From Treponema sp. (GTDB lineage Bacteria > Spirochaetota > Spirochaetia > Treponematales > Treponemataceae), in NCBI GenBank assembly GCA_018385415.1, contig JAHAZA010000099.1, forward strand, positions 1 to 25,393: a stretch of 25,393 nucleotides of DNA, given 5' to 3'. Every line of letters starts with the position of its first letter. Within the stretch, counting starts at the first letter, position 1. The notes below the pieces were generated by a model that saw nothing but the letters and a program-made list of their open reading frames with translations, was not told the origin of the DNA and did no database searches. The position numbers and the translations under genes were made by a program. Below are positions 1 to 6,763 of this stretch, in pieces.

Positions 1-705
1 GATTCTAAGGGACAAAGCCTCGTTTAGTCTCAGTCCGGTTCCATAAAGAAGCTTTGCTATAAGTTTTTTTGTTCCTGTCAGATTTCCAATGATTTTAGAA
101 ACTTCCTGCCGGCTAAAGACAACAGGAATTCTTGTTTTTTTCTTTGCATGGACAACATTCGCTAATTTTTCCATAGGCTCATTTTTTACAAATCTATAAT
201 AGAAAAGAAGTGCTGCGAGAGCCTGATTCTGCGTTGATGCACTGACATTCTTTTTTAGTGCCAGAAACTTTAAATATTCATTTATTTCTTTTTGTGCAGA
301 CTGATTATTACACTTGCTGTCCGATGCAATATTTTGAGTAAGAAAAAGTTGAACCCATTTTTTATAGCGGTCAATTGTACATTTTGAATAATGACGGACC
401 TTCAACGCTTCTTCAAGTTTTTTTGTTTCATTTTGAACATAATCATTAAATAATTCGTCGTTTGCATTTTTTGGATAATTCTGATTTTCATTAACATCCT
501 CAAAAGTGAAAAGCCCCGTTAAGTAAAGATTCTGTAAGAGCGAATCCATACATTTCTGACTATCCGGTATAATCCAAATTCTTTTTGAGGGGTCGTACGT
601 GCGGTTGGGAAGCCTTCGTACAGAATTTAATACAGGTTCTGTAAAACCAGACAGAAATGATAGAGAAATCTCAGATTTGCCATATGGCTGTATTAATACT
701 TGCAT
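1..705 (-). CDS. intI: Integron integrase (IntI-type tyrosine recombinase), 5' part, cut by window edge
   Basis: The minus frame is open from the ATG at 705-703 to the window edge (235 residues, no stop). Residues about 95-175 form the SAM-like core-binding domain, with LKVRHYSKCTIDRYKKWV and QNQALAALLFYYRFVK. The catalytic domain begins with TRIPVVFSRQEV and reaches LLYGTGLRLNEALSLR, in which R226 is the first catalytic arginine. The ALAALLF(F/Y)Y...RxPVV...LLYGTG(L/M)R pattern is that of integron integrases rather than XerC/XerD. The remaining catalytic residues and the diagnostic IntI insertion lie outside the window. Unusually, about 90 residues precede the core-binding domain, including LPNRTYDPSKRIWIIP, a module not found in IntI1. 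The Shine-Dalgarno sequence is weak (AAAGAT just before the ATG). The family recombines attC and attI sites to capture gene cassettes; a chromosomal integron is known in Treponema denticola. The family call is secure; whether the gene is intact is not visible. Confidence 0.88.
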   Translation of the reverse strand, partial: MQVLIQPYGKSEISLSFLSGFTEPVLNSVRRLPNRTYDPSKRIWIIPDSQKCMDSLLQNLYLTGLFTFEDVNENQNYPKNANDELFNDYVQNETKKLEEALKVRHYSKCTIDRYKKWVQLFLTQNIASDSKCNNQSAQKEINEYLKFLALKKNVSASTQNQALAALLFYYRFVKNEPMEKLANVVHAKKKTRIPVVFSRQEVSKIIGNLTGTKKLIAKLLYGTGLRLNEALSLRI

Positions 706-1416
706 ATCTTTAAAAATAATGCGAATACTTGGTTTTAACAAATAAAAAAAAACGCAGCAGGGAAGAAGGAAAATGTTGGCATAATAAAATCGGAAACGTT
801 CATCTGAAATGGGCGTTTTCAAGAGGGACACTTTTTGAATTGCGATTCAGGCTTTGCTTTTTTATTTTGATACGAAAAATCAATGCTTGTCATTGCAATA
901 ATCGCAATTGTTATAGACCTGCTCACCTTCCTAATTAAATAGGACTTATTTATTTTTTCTTTCAATTCTGTAATCAGTTCTTTTACGATTGAATTAAATT
1001 TTTCACCTGTTTCATTTGATATTGTTTGAAATGTCTCATTTTCAGTAAACAGCTGTTTTTCAAATCTAAGAGCTGTGTACCAATGGAGCTTTTCTCTGCC
1101 TCTGGAAAATCTTTTTCCAAAAATTCAGAATTAAAGCTCTTCAAGCGGCTTTGTTGAACACGCAACAAGTCCTGCTGTGGGAGCAAAAGGCTTTGTTTCA
1201 AAAACGGCGATGGTTTACGGTCTCAACAATATCATCAACCTTTTGTACAAAATCTTTTCGTTTCGTGTTATAATTTCTATGTAGTGTCTCCACTTTGTAT
1301 GAGGTAATGCCCATACTGTTATTTTTATCATTAACATTTTGATGCTAAATCCACGTTTTTACAAACTGGCTGGTACTACATATTGTCTGTATTCTTAATC
1401 AGTATGGAGTTAAAAT
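706..1416. other. 711-bp stretch without an intact gene, between intI and sstT
   Basis: This stretch holds the broken minus-strand gene described separately (819-1341) and the leaders of the two flanking genes. Between 706 and 818 I see an A-rich run and an imperfect inverted repeat around 790-820. I see no convincing attC site. The only core-like sequence is GTTAAAA on the minus strand near 733-739, which fails the GTTRRRY consensus at its last base. From 1342 to 1416 there is AT-rich leader DNA before sstT; no promoter stands out there. A TATAAT at 1269-1274 on the plus strand lacks a -35 element at normal spacing. Confidence 0.5.
819..1341 (-). pseudogene. Broken unidentified gene (several frame breaks)
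   Basis: Read leftward, three stretches of well-formed peptide follow one another in different frames. The first (about 1341-1198) reads MGITSYKVETLHRNYNTKRK, then FVQKVDDIVETVNHRRF, and stops. Removing one base from the T5 run at about 1201-1205 would join it to ETKPFAPTAGLVACSTKPLE in the next frame. That frame stops at TAA 1131-1133 and TGA 1125-1127. It then stays open to the TGA at 819-821, encoding GREKLHWYTALRFEKQLF and a K/E-rich region with one hydrophobic stretch near its end. A third frame bridges the two stops with NSEFLEKDFPEAE, so compensating frameshifts are likely. No start codon with a Shine-Dalgarno sequence is present. I do not recognise the family. It could be a decayed integron cassette or mobile-element gene, judged only from its position behind intI. 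Confidence 0.45.
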
Positions 1417-2637
1417 ATGAATAAACAGGTTAAACAAGCCATTTTTTGGGTTGGTGCACTTATTATTGGTGCTGTTTTAGGATTATTGCATATCACAGCT
1501 ATTGATAATATCTGTAATTTTATTGCAACAATCTTTACAAGACTTTTCAAGTTTACTGCAGTTCCTGCTATTGCAGTATCTATTCTTACAACACTTGCTT
1601 CCCTTGGTGGAAACAAAGAGACTGGAAAGATTTTCAGAAGAACATTGATGTACACTCTTCTTACAACACTTGCTGCTTCTACAATTGCGGCTGTTCTTTT
1701 TTTTGTTATTAAGCCGGAGGTTCTTTCAGCTTCAGTTTATGAAGGTGTTGCTGCTGAAAAGCTTGCAAATATGAATTCTTCAACTTTCCTTGACTACTTT
1801 ATACAGGCAATCCCAGATAATATTCTTTATCCATTTGTTTCTGGGAATGTTCTTTCAATTCTTATCGTTTCATTTGTATTTGGATTTGCAATTTCAAAAA
1901 TGCAGGAATCTGATAAGAAAACTGCAATTCTCAATGTAATCAATGGATTCCAGGAAATGGTTTTCAAAGTAATCGGTTGGATTATTGCAATTCTCCCAAT
2001 CGGAATTATTGCATTTACAGCTCAGCTCATTAACGAAATGAGTGCTCATATTGCAATGGAATCTATCGGAAAATATGTGGCAGTTGTATTAAGTGGAAAT
2101 TTAATCCAGTTCTTCATTGTTCTTTCAATTTTCCTTTTGATCCGTGGAATTAATCCTGCAAAGCATTTCAAGAATATGATTCCTGCAATTTTAACTGCAT
2201 TGTTTACAAAAAGTTCTGCAGCAACACTTCCTGTAACAATGGACTGTGTTGAAAATCGTGTAAAATGTGATAAGAAATTCTCACGCTTTATTCTTCCAAT
2301 GTGTACAACAATTAACATGAACGGTTGTGCTGCTTTCATTCTTGTAACATCACTTTTCGTAATGAAAAACGGTGGTGTTCAGCTTGATCTTATTACAGTT
2401 ATTACATGGATTCTCATTTCAGTTATCAGTGCAGTAGGAAATGCCGGTGTACCAATGGGATGTTTCTTCCTTACACTTTCTTTGATGGCAGGAAAAGGAA
2501 TGCCTATCGGTGTTATGGGAGTTATTCTTCCAATTTATGCTGTAATCGATATGATAGAAACTGCTGTAAATATTTACTCAGATTCTTGTGTTTGTGCAAT
2601 GACAAATAAGGATTTGAAAAATCTAGTTACTGAATAA
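1417..2637 (+). CDS. sstT: SstT-like Na+/serine-threonine symporter (DAACS family)
   Basis: This 406-aa multi-pass inner-membrane protein belongs to the dicarboxylate/amino acid:cation symporter (SDF) family and should import an amino acid with Na+. Hairpin 1 carries FTKSSAATLPVT (S266-S267). The Na+-site signature reads TINMNGCA (N300-C304), with Asn where glutamate/aspartate transporters have the Asp of NMDGT. Hairpin 2 is GNAGVPMG. In the last helix IDMIETAVN puts Glu381 where Asp/Glu transporters have the substrate-carboxylate-binding Arg; as I recall, E. coli SstT also has Glu here (DSCETALN). With a length close to SstT (about 414 aa), this favours a neutral substrate such as serine or threonine. 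GGAG lies 7 nt before the ATG. The gene is monocistronic and ends at a strong hairpin. The symporter family is certain; the substrate is inferred. Confidence 0.85.
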   Translation: MNKQVKQAIFWVGALIIGAVLGLLHITAIDNICNFIATIFTRLFKFTAVPAIAVSILTTLASLGGNKETGKIFRRTLMYTLLTTLAASTIAAVLFFVIKPEVLSASVYEGVAAEKLANMNSSTFLDYFIQAIPDNILYPFVSGNVLSILIVSFVFGFAISKMQESDKKTAILNVINGFQEMVFKVIGWIIAILPIGIIAFTAQLINEMSAHIAMESIGKYVAVVLSGNLIQFFIVLSIFLLIRGINPAKHFKNMIPAILTALFTKSSAATLPVTMDCVENRVKCDKKFSRFILPMCTTINMNGCAAFILVTSLFVMKNGGVQLDLITVITWILISVISAVGNAGVPMGCFFLTLSLMAGKGMPIGVMGVILPIYAVIDMIETAVNIYSDSCVCAMTNKDLKNLVTE

Positions 2638-2681
2638 GTCTCTTATGATGGAGTGAAAAAGTAAAAAACATTGCAAGTAAA

Positions 2682-2713
2682 GAAAAAAAAATCCCGCGTG
2701 CGGGATTTTTTTT
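2682..2713. terminator. Bidirectional rho-independent terminator (sstT / epimerase)
   Basis: A run of nine A's is followed by a perfect 7-bp stem ATCCCGC/GCGGGAT with a GT loop and then seven T's. It lies between convergent stop codons, so it can serve sstT on the plus strand and the epimerase gene on the minus strand. Confidence 0.92.
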
Positions 2714-2734
2714 GTATTACCACCAGTGTTTTCT

Positions 2735-3481
2735 TTACTTTTGACCGTAGTACGCATTAGGCCCATGCTTACGTTCATAATGCTTGTTAAGAACATAATC
2801 AGGAAGTGGCTTCCACTGTGGATTGATCTGCATTGTCATCCAAGCCATGCGGGCAACTTCTTCAAGAACTGCTGCGTTGTAAACTGACTTGTCGGCATTG
2901 CTTCCCCATGTAAAAGGGCCGTGGCCTGCAACAAGTACCATTGGGTTTTCAGAAGGAATTAAAGGTTTGAGAGGAGTTTCGTCAAAGCCTTTTGCTCCAA
3001 CTTTTTCTGGGCGGAGGAATGTGTCGGCAATGAGGATTCCTGTTTCTTTTTCGTAGGCGCTTTCAACCTGTTCTTTTGTGATCATTGGTGTACATACAAC
3101 CTGGTTTGCGCTGTGGTCAGCGTGTGTCGTTCCCAAAAGCGGAATGCATCTGCAGGCCTGTGCCCACGCAGTTGCATGTGGTGAATGGGTATGAGTAACA
3201 CCACCGATGTTTTCAAATTCCTTATAAAGAATTGCGTGGGTTGGCGTGTCTGATGAAGGATTAAGTGAACCTTCAACTTTGTTACAGTCTAAGTCAACAA
3301 CAACCATATCATCAACCTTCATTTTGTCATAAGGAACGCCAGATGGTTTTATTGCAAAAACGCCTTTAGCCTTATCAAATGCCGAAACGTTTCCCCATGT
3401 ATAAATTGCAAGACCCCTCTGTGGAATCTGCATGTTAGCTTCGAAAGCTTCTTCTTTTAATGTCTGATAGATTGAACTCAT
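2735..3481 (-). CDS. araD: L-ribulose-5-phosphate 4-epimerase
   Basis: This 248-aa class II aldolase-fold, zinc-dependent enzyme interconverts L-ribulose 5-phosphate and D-xylulose 5-phosphate, feeding L-arabinose (or L-ribulose/L-xylulose) into the pentose phosphate pathway. Visible family features are GNVS (res. 30-33), the phosphate loop SSDTP (76-80), zinc ligands H97 and H99 in THTHS and H187 in AGHGPF, the acid/base Asp in THADH (D122), and the C-terminal RKHGPNAYYGQ containing the catalytic Tyr. It is slightly longer than E. coli AraD (231 aa), with an extra stretch around 155-180. AAGGAG stands 6 nt before the ATG. It is the last gene of the regulator-kinase-epimerase operon, 59 bp after the kinase. 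The fold and reaction are clear; the upstream sugar could be arabinose or another pentose. Confidence 0.93.
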   Translation of the reverse strand: MSSIYQTLKEEAFEANMQIPQRGLAIYTWGNVSAFDKAKGVFAIKPSGVPYDKMKVDDMVVVDLDCNKVEGSLNPSSDTPTHAILYKEFENIGGVTHTHSPHATAWAQACRCIPLLGTTHADHSANQVVCTPMITKEQVESAYEKETGILIADTFLRPEKVGAKGFDETPLKPLIPSENPMVLVAGHGPFTWGSNADKSVYNAAVLEEVARMAWMTMQINPQWKPLPDYVLNKHYERKHGPNAYYGQK

Positions 3482-3540
3482 ATTTTCTCCTTATCAAGAT
3501 GGAAATTTGGCTGACAGAAATTCCATCTTAATAACATAAT

Positions 3541-5133
3541 TTAGATATTTGCGATTGCGGCTCTTTCGATATCAAGGCCTTTTGTGTAGTTTGCAAAGAA
3601 TCTGTTAAATCCTTCCTGGTCTTCTTTTGATGCTTCGAATGTTTTTGTTTTTGCTGTTGCAAATACATTCTGTTCAAGGTAGTCAGAAAGTGATTTTCCT
3701 TTTCCGTTTACAAGGTATGAAGCAAGGACTGCCATTCCCCATGGACCACCTTCTCCTGCTGTTTCCATTAACGAAATTGGTGTGTGCATTGCAGATGCCA
3801 TTGCTGTAAGTCCTGCTTCCTGGGTCTTAAAGAATCCGCCATGTCCTGTAAGACGGTCGATTTTTACATTTTCTTGGTTAAAGAGAATGTCCATTCCTGT
3901 GCGGAGTGCACCCAGAGCTGTAAAAAGCTGCCCTCGCATAAAGTTTGCAAGAGTGAATGAGGCATCCTGTGTGCGTACAAAAAGAGGACGGCCTTCGTTG
4001 ATTCCTGTCATTGATTCGCCTGAGATATAATTGTATGGAATACATCCGCCGCAGTCTTTATCACCTTTAAGAGCTGCTCCTAAAAGGTTCTGGTAAAGTG
4101 TGCTCTTGTCGACTGTGAATCCACATGCGGCGATTGCTTCGCCAAACAGCTTGATCCATTTGTCATATTCACCAGTACAGTTGTTGGCATGTGCCATTGC
4201 TGTAAGTTCGCCTGATGGTGTTGTTACAAGGTCAATTTTTCCGTTGTAGGCTTTTGAAAGATCTTTTTCAAGAACAACCATTGCAAATACAGAAGTTCCT
4301 GCTGATACGTTACCTGTACGTGGTTTTACTGAGTTTGTTGCAACCATTCCAGTTCCTGCATCTCCTTCTGGTGGAGCAAGAGGAACTCCTGCTTCAAGCT
4401 CTCCATCTTTGTCTAAAAGCTTTGCACCTTCAGCTGTCAAAGTTCCTGCATTCTGTCCTGCAACAAGCACTTCTGGAAGAAGATCTTCAAGTTTCTGAGA
4501 GACACCTTTTGATTTAATGAGGTCGTTGAACTGTCCGCACATTTTTGTATTGTAAGCTTTAGTTGCAAATTCAACAGGGAACATTCCTGATGCATCTCCG
4601 ATTCCTAAAACTTTCTTGCCTGTCAAAAGCATGTGGATAAAGCCTGCAAGTGTTGTAAAGAATGCAACATCTTTTACATGTGGCTCGTTGTTCAAAATTG
4701 ACTGATAGAAGTGTGAGATGCTCCAGCGTTCTGGAATTGGATAACCAAAGAGGTTAGAAAGTTCTTCTGAAGCCTGTCCAGTAATTGTGTTTCTCCATGT
4801 TCTGAATGGAACAAGAAGGTTGTCATTTTTATCAAATGCAAGATAACCGTGCATCATTGCACTGATACCGAGAGCTTTTAGCTTTGTAAGTTTTATTCCG
4901 TATTTTGACTGAACATCTTTTTTTAAGTCTTCATAACAGCTTGAAAGTCCTCCAAGAATATCATCAAGGGAATAAGTCCAGATTCCGTTTTCAAGTCTGT
5001 TTTCCCAGTCGTGAGCGCCACCTGCAATAGGGGTATGATTTTCGTCGATTAAAACGGCTTTGATTCTTGTAGAACCAAATTCGATTCCCAGCATTGCATT
5101 GCCGTCTTCAATTAATTTTTTTGTGTCTGTCAT
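3541..5133 (-). CDS. FGGY-family pentulose kinase, probable L-ribulokinase
   Basis: This 530-aa cytosolic kinase has the two-domain sugar-kinase (ASKHA) fold. The N-terminal phosphate loop is LGIEFGSTRIKAVLID (res. 15-30). The ATP domain contains PPEGDAGTGM, where D258 is the likely catalytic base, then GNVSAGTS (274-281) and LTGHGGFF. Downstream comes the class II epimerase gene, so the substrate is most simply L-ribulose (a ribulokinase step). The protein does not look like classical AraB; it fits the separate FGGY branch found beside AraD in Bacteroides-type arabinose operons. Xylulose or another ketopentose remains possible. The ATG is 2 bp after the regulator's TAG, and its AAGGAG ribosome site overlaps the regulator's last codons, so translation is probably coupled. 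It shares the regulator's promoter and operator. Confidence 0.8.
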   Translation of the reverse strand: MTDTKKLIEDGNAMLGIEFGSTRIKAVLIDENHTPIAGGAHDWENRLENGIWTYSLDDILGGLSSCYEDLKKDVQSKYGIKLTKLKALGISAMMHGYLAFDKNDNLLVPFRTWRNTITGQASEELSNLFGYPIPERWSISHFYQSILNNEPHVKDVAFFTTLAGFIHMLLTGKKVLGIGDASGMFPVEFATKAYNTKMCGQFNDLIKSKGVSQKLEDLLPEVLVAGQNAGTLTAEGAKLLDKDGELEAGVPLAPPEGDAGTGMVATNSVKPRTGNVSAGTSVFAMVVLEKDLSKAYNGKIDLVTTPSGELTAMAHANNCTGEYDKWIKLFGEAIAACGFTVDKSTLYQNLLGAALKGDKDCGGCIPYNYISGESMTGINEGRPLFVRTQDASFTLANFMRGQLFTALGALRTGMDILFNQENVKIDRLTGHGGFFKTQEAGLTAMASAMHTPISLMETAGEGGPWGMAVLASYLVNGKGKSLSDYLEQNVFATAKTKTFEASKEDQEGFNRFFANYTKGLDIERAAIANI

Positions 5134-5135
5134 TG

Positions 5136-6140
5136 CTAAATATTCTCCTTAAAAAATATATTTATTGGAATAAAAATCTCTCTTTCAATTTTTTCGTTTA
5201 TCAGACAATGCTGATATAATTTTTTGACAGCAAGATATCCCTGGTCCTGTGGGGACTGAGAAATCAAACAGTCAATGTTTCCTTCTTTCAGGGACTTTAC
5301 ATTTTTTTCCATTAAGTCATAGCCGATGAGTGCAAAGCTTTTTGTTATTTTTTTTGCCTTGCAGTAATCGGCAATTTCTGATGAGCCTTCGTTTGTAACA
5401 AATATTCCATCAGGTTTTGCTTTTAGAATTGCTTCGATGAATTTTTTCTGTGTACCGTATTCCTTTGCTGTGTAGGTAATATTTTTTACAACTTTTGGAT
5501 TGTTGAAATATTCTGCGAAGCCACGGGAGCGTTCGTGCAAGTTCGGTGCTTTGTCATACATTTGTACAGTTATAATTTTTTTTGCATTTGGAACAAGAAG
5601 ATCCATGATGCGCCCTGCACAGTAACCGCCTTGATATGGATCCTGAGCAACTGTTGTCAACTGTTTGTCGTGATCAAGTGGTGAATCTACAAATACATAT
5701 GGAACATTTGAAAAAAGTGGAAGTATTTCAAAAATTTCAGGAGCCACGATTGGAGCTGTAATCAATGCATCAATTTTTTCTTTGCTTAATTCTTTTGCTT
5801 TTTCAACAAATGCTTTGCTGCTGTGGCGTTTGTATTCAGTCAGTTTTATTTTTATTGAAAAGAGTTTGAATTCTTCTGCAGCTTTTTTCATTCCTTCAAA
5901 AACAGATTTCCAGTAACTTTGTTCTGTTCCAAGATCTGGCAGAAGTACGCCGATTACGAAATCTTTCTTTGTCTTGAGCTGTCTTGCAATTGGGTTTGGT
6001 TGATATCCGTATTCGTTGATGATTGCCTGAATTTTTTCAATTGATTCTTTTGAAACCCGACCGCGGTTGTGAATGACGCGGTCAACTGTTCCAATTGAAA
6101 CTCCTGCTTTTTGTGCGATTTCGTTGATAGTAAGTGACAA
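5136..6140 (-). CDS. LacI-family transcriptional regulator of the pentulose operon
   Basis: This 334-aa cytosolic DNA-binding protein opens with a LacI helix-turn-helix, TINEIAQKAGVSIGTVDRVI (res. 4-23), followed by the hinge region around IARQLKTKKDFVIGVLLPD. A periplasmic-binding-protein-like sugar domain follows (about 60-330: VDSPLDHD, TVAQDPYQGGY, DGIFVTNEG, ALIGYDL). The SIGTVDRVIHNRGRVS style of headpiece is common in Bacteroidetes and spirochaete regulators. The start is a TTG codon at 6140-6138: an in-frame stop lies five codons upstream, no ATG is available, and AAGGAA lies 8 nt before the TTG. It is first in the operon, and the palindrome 21-40 bp before its start makes autorepression likely. 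The effector sugar is not deducible. Confidence 0.9.
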   Translation of the reverse strand: MSLTINEIAQKAGVSIGTVDRVIHNRGRVSKESIEKIQAIINEYGYQPNPIARQLKTKKDFVIGVLLPDLGTEQSYWKSVFEGMKKAAEEFKLFSIKIKLTEYKRHSSKAFVEKAKELSKEKIDALITAPIVAPEIFEILPLFSNVPYVFVDSPLDHDKQLTTVAQDPYQGGYCAGRIMDLLVPNAKKIITVQMYDKAPNLHERSRGFAEYFNNPKVVKNITYTAKEYGTQKKFIEAILKAKPDGIFVTNEGSSEIADYCKAKKITKSFALIGYDLMEKNVKSLKEGNIDCLISQSPQDQGYLAVKKLYQHCLINEKIEREIFIPINIFFKENI

Positions 6141-6160
6141 TTTATGAATTCCTTATGGTT

Positions 6161-6180
6161 TTGCGTGTTCGTACACGCAA
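6161..6180. promoter_or_regulatory. Palindromic operator, LacI type
   Basis: TTGCGTGT and ACACGCAA are perfect 8-bp arms around TCGT, so the axis falls on a central CG step as in classical LacI/GalR operators. The site begins right after the -10 box of the regulator promoter and covers the expected transcription start, which fits repression by the adjacent LacI-family protein. Binding by that protein is inferred. Confidence 0.8.
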
Positions 6181-6209
6181 ATTATAATGGTGGTCGCAGA
6201 ATTTTGCAA
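6181..6209 (-). promoter_or_regulatory. Sigma70-type promoter of the regulator-kinase-epimerase operon
   Basis: On the minus strand, TTGCAA (6209-6204) and a perfect TATAAT (6186-6181) are separated by exactly 17 bp. The expected start of transcription, around 6174, lies within the operator. Confidence 0.82.
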
Positions 6210-6293
6210 GGAATTTGTGAAGGTGGAGGGAATTATTGATGATGGCTCTGTTTTCACTGTCTTCCATCATTGCATCATAATAATTTACTGATG

Positions 6294-6331
6294 CAAAAAA
6301 AAATCCAGTCTCAAAAAAAAAGACTGGATTT
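6294..6331 (-). terminator. Rho-independent terminator of the HU gene
   Basis: The 11-bp perfect arms AAATCCAGTCT (6301-6311) and AGACTGGATTT (6321-6331) enclose a homopolymer loop, and on the minus strand a run of T's follows. It lies 30 bp after the HU stop codon. Confidence 0.88.
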
Positions 6332-6360
6332 GTAAATCTCAAATCAATTAAGTTGTTAAC

Positions 6361-6639
6361 TTATTTCTTGTTAACTCTGTCTTTAAGAGCTTTTCCTGGT
6401 TTGAATTTAGGACATTTAGAAGCTGCGATCTTGAGTGTTTCTCCAGTTTTTGGGTTGCGTCCTGTACGAGCAGCACGTTTACCAACACCGAATGTTCCAA
6501 AACCGATAAGTGAAACTTCGTGTCCTTTTGAAAGTTCTTTAGAAATTGTTTCGATAGTAGCTTTGAGAGCTGCTTCTGAGTCTTTTTTTGACAATCCTGT
6601 ATCTTTTGCGATTGCGTCTACTAATTCTGCTTTGTTCAT
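6361..6639 (-). CDS. hup: HU-family nucleoid DNA-binding protein
   Basis: This 92-aa protein has the full length and layout of the HU/IHF family. N-terminal helices (MNKAELVDAIAKDTGLSKKD) are followed by the saddle signature SLIGFGTFGVGKRAARTGRN and PKTGETLKI, with the Arg/Asn-Pro arm that inserts into the minor groove, and then a Lys-rich C-terminal helix. It bends and compacts DNA as a dimer. AGAGGGG lies 8 nt before the ATG. It is a single gene with its own promoter (TTGCTT-17-TAGAAT) and terminator, divergent from the XPB gene. IHF-type specificity is not indicated. Confidence 0.96.
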   Translation of the reverse strand: MNKAELVDAIAKDTGLSKKDSEAALKATIETISKELSKGHEVSLIGFGTFGVGKRAARTGRNPKTGETLKIAASKCPKFKPGKALKDRVNKK

Positions 6640-6683
6640 TATTATTTCCCCTCTAAATAATATTATATTTGATAAGTACTTAT

Positions 6684-6712
6684 ATTCTATAAGAATAGTG
6701 TGATTTAAGCAA
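6684..6712 (-). promoter_or_regulatory. Promoter of the HU gene
   Basis: On the minus strand TTGCTT (6712-6707) and TAGAAT (6689-6684) are 17 bp apart, 45 bp before the HU start codon. Confidence 0.65.
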
Positions 6713-6749
6713 GTAAGAAATTGAGATAGAAAAAATATGATTTATGATG

Positions 6750-6755
6750 TATAAT
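6750..6755 (+). promoter_or_regulatory. -10 box 8 nt before the XPB start codon
   Basis: A perfect TATAAT is followed by only 8 nt (ACTTTGTT) and then the ATG. No Shine-Dalgarno sequence is present and an in-frame TAA at 6752-6754 excludes an upstream start. Transcription would begin at or next to the ATG. A good -35 element is not seen; TTGAGA at 6721 is 23 bp away, which is too far. Confidence 0.55.
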
Positions 6756-6763
6756 ACTTTGTT

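Noticed and set aside
733..739. Possible attI/attC core site (GTTAAAA on the minus strand)
   Set aside because: The last base breaks the GTTRRRY rule and there is no paired core to form an attC hairpin.
729..938. 69-codon plus-strand reading frame
   Set aside because: Low-complexity, Cys/Arg-rich translation with no Shine-Dalgarno sequence; it runs antisense to the intI leader and the broken gene.
1151..1168. TTGTTG...CAACAA inverted repeat containing GTTGAAC
   Set aside because: Short, and inside the well-formed peptide of the broken gene (GLVACSTKP); not an attC site.
983..1201. 72-codon minus-strand reading frame starting MKQSLLLPQQ
   Set aside because: Only its middle (NSEFLEKDFPEAE) fits the broken gene; its ends are out-of-frame readings of better peptide in the neighbouring frames.
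6234..6289. ATGATGG/CCATCAT inverted repeat that might be a small RNA
   Set aside because: The 7-bp stem has a long loop, with no promoter facing it and no T-run after it.
6142..6342. 66-codon minus-strand reading frame between the regulator and HU
   Set aside because: It reads through the HU terminator, the operon promoter and the operator, so it is not a gene.
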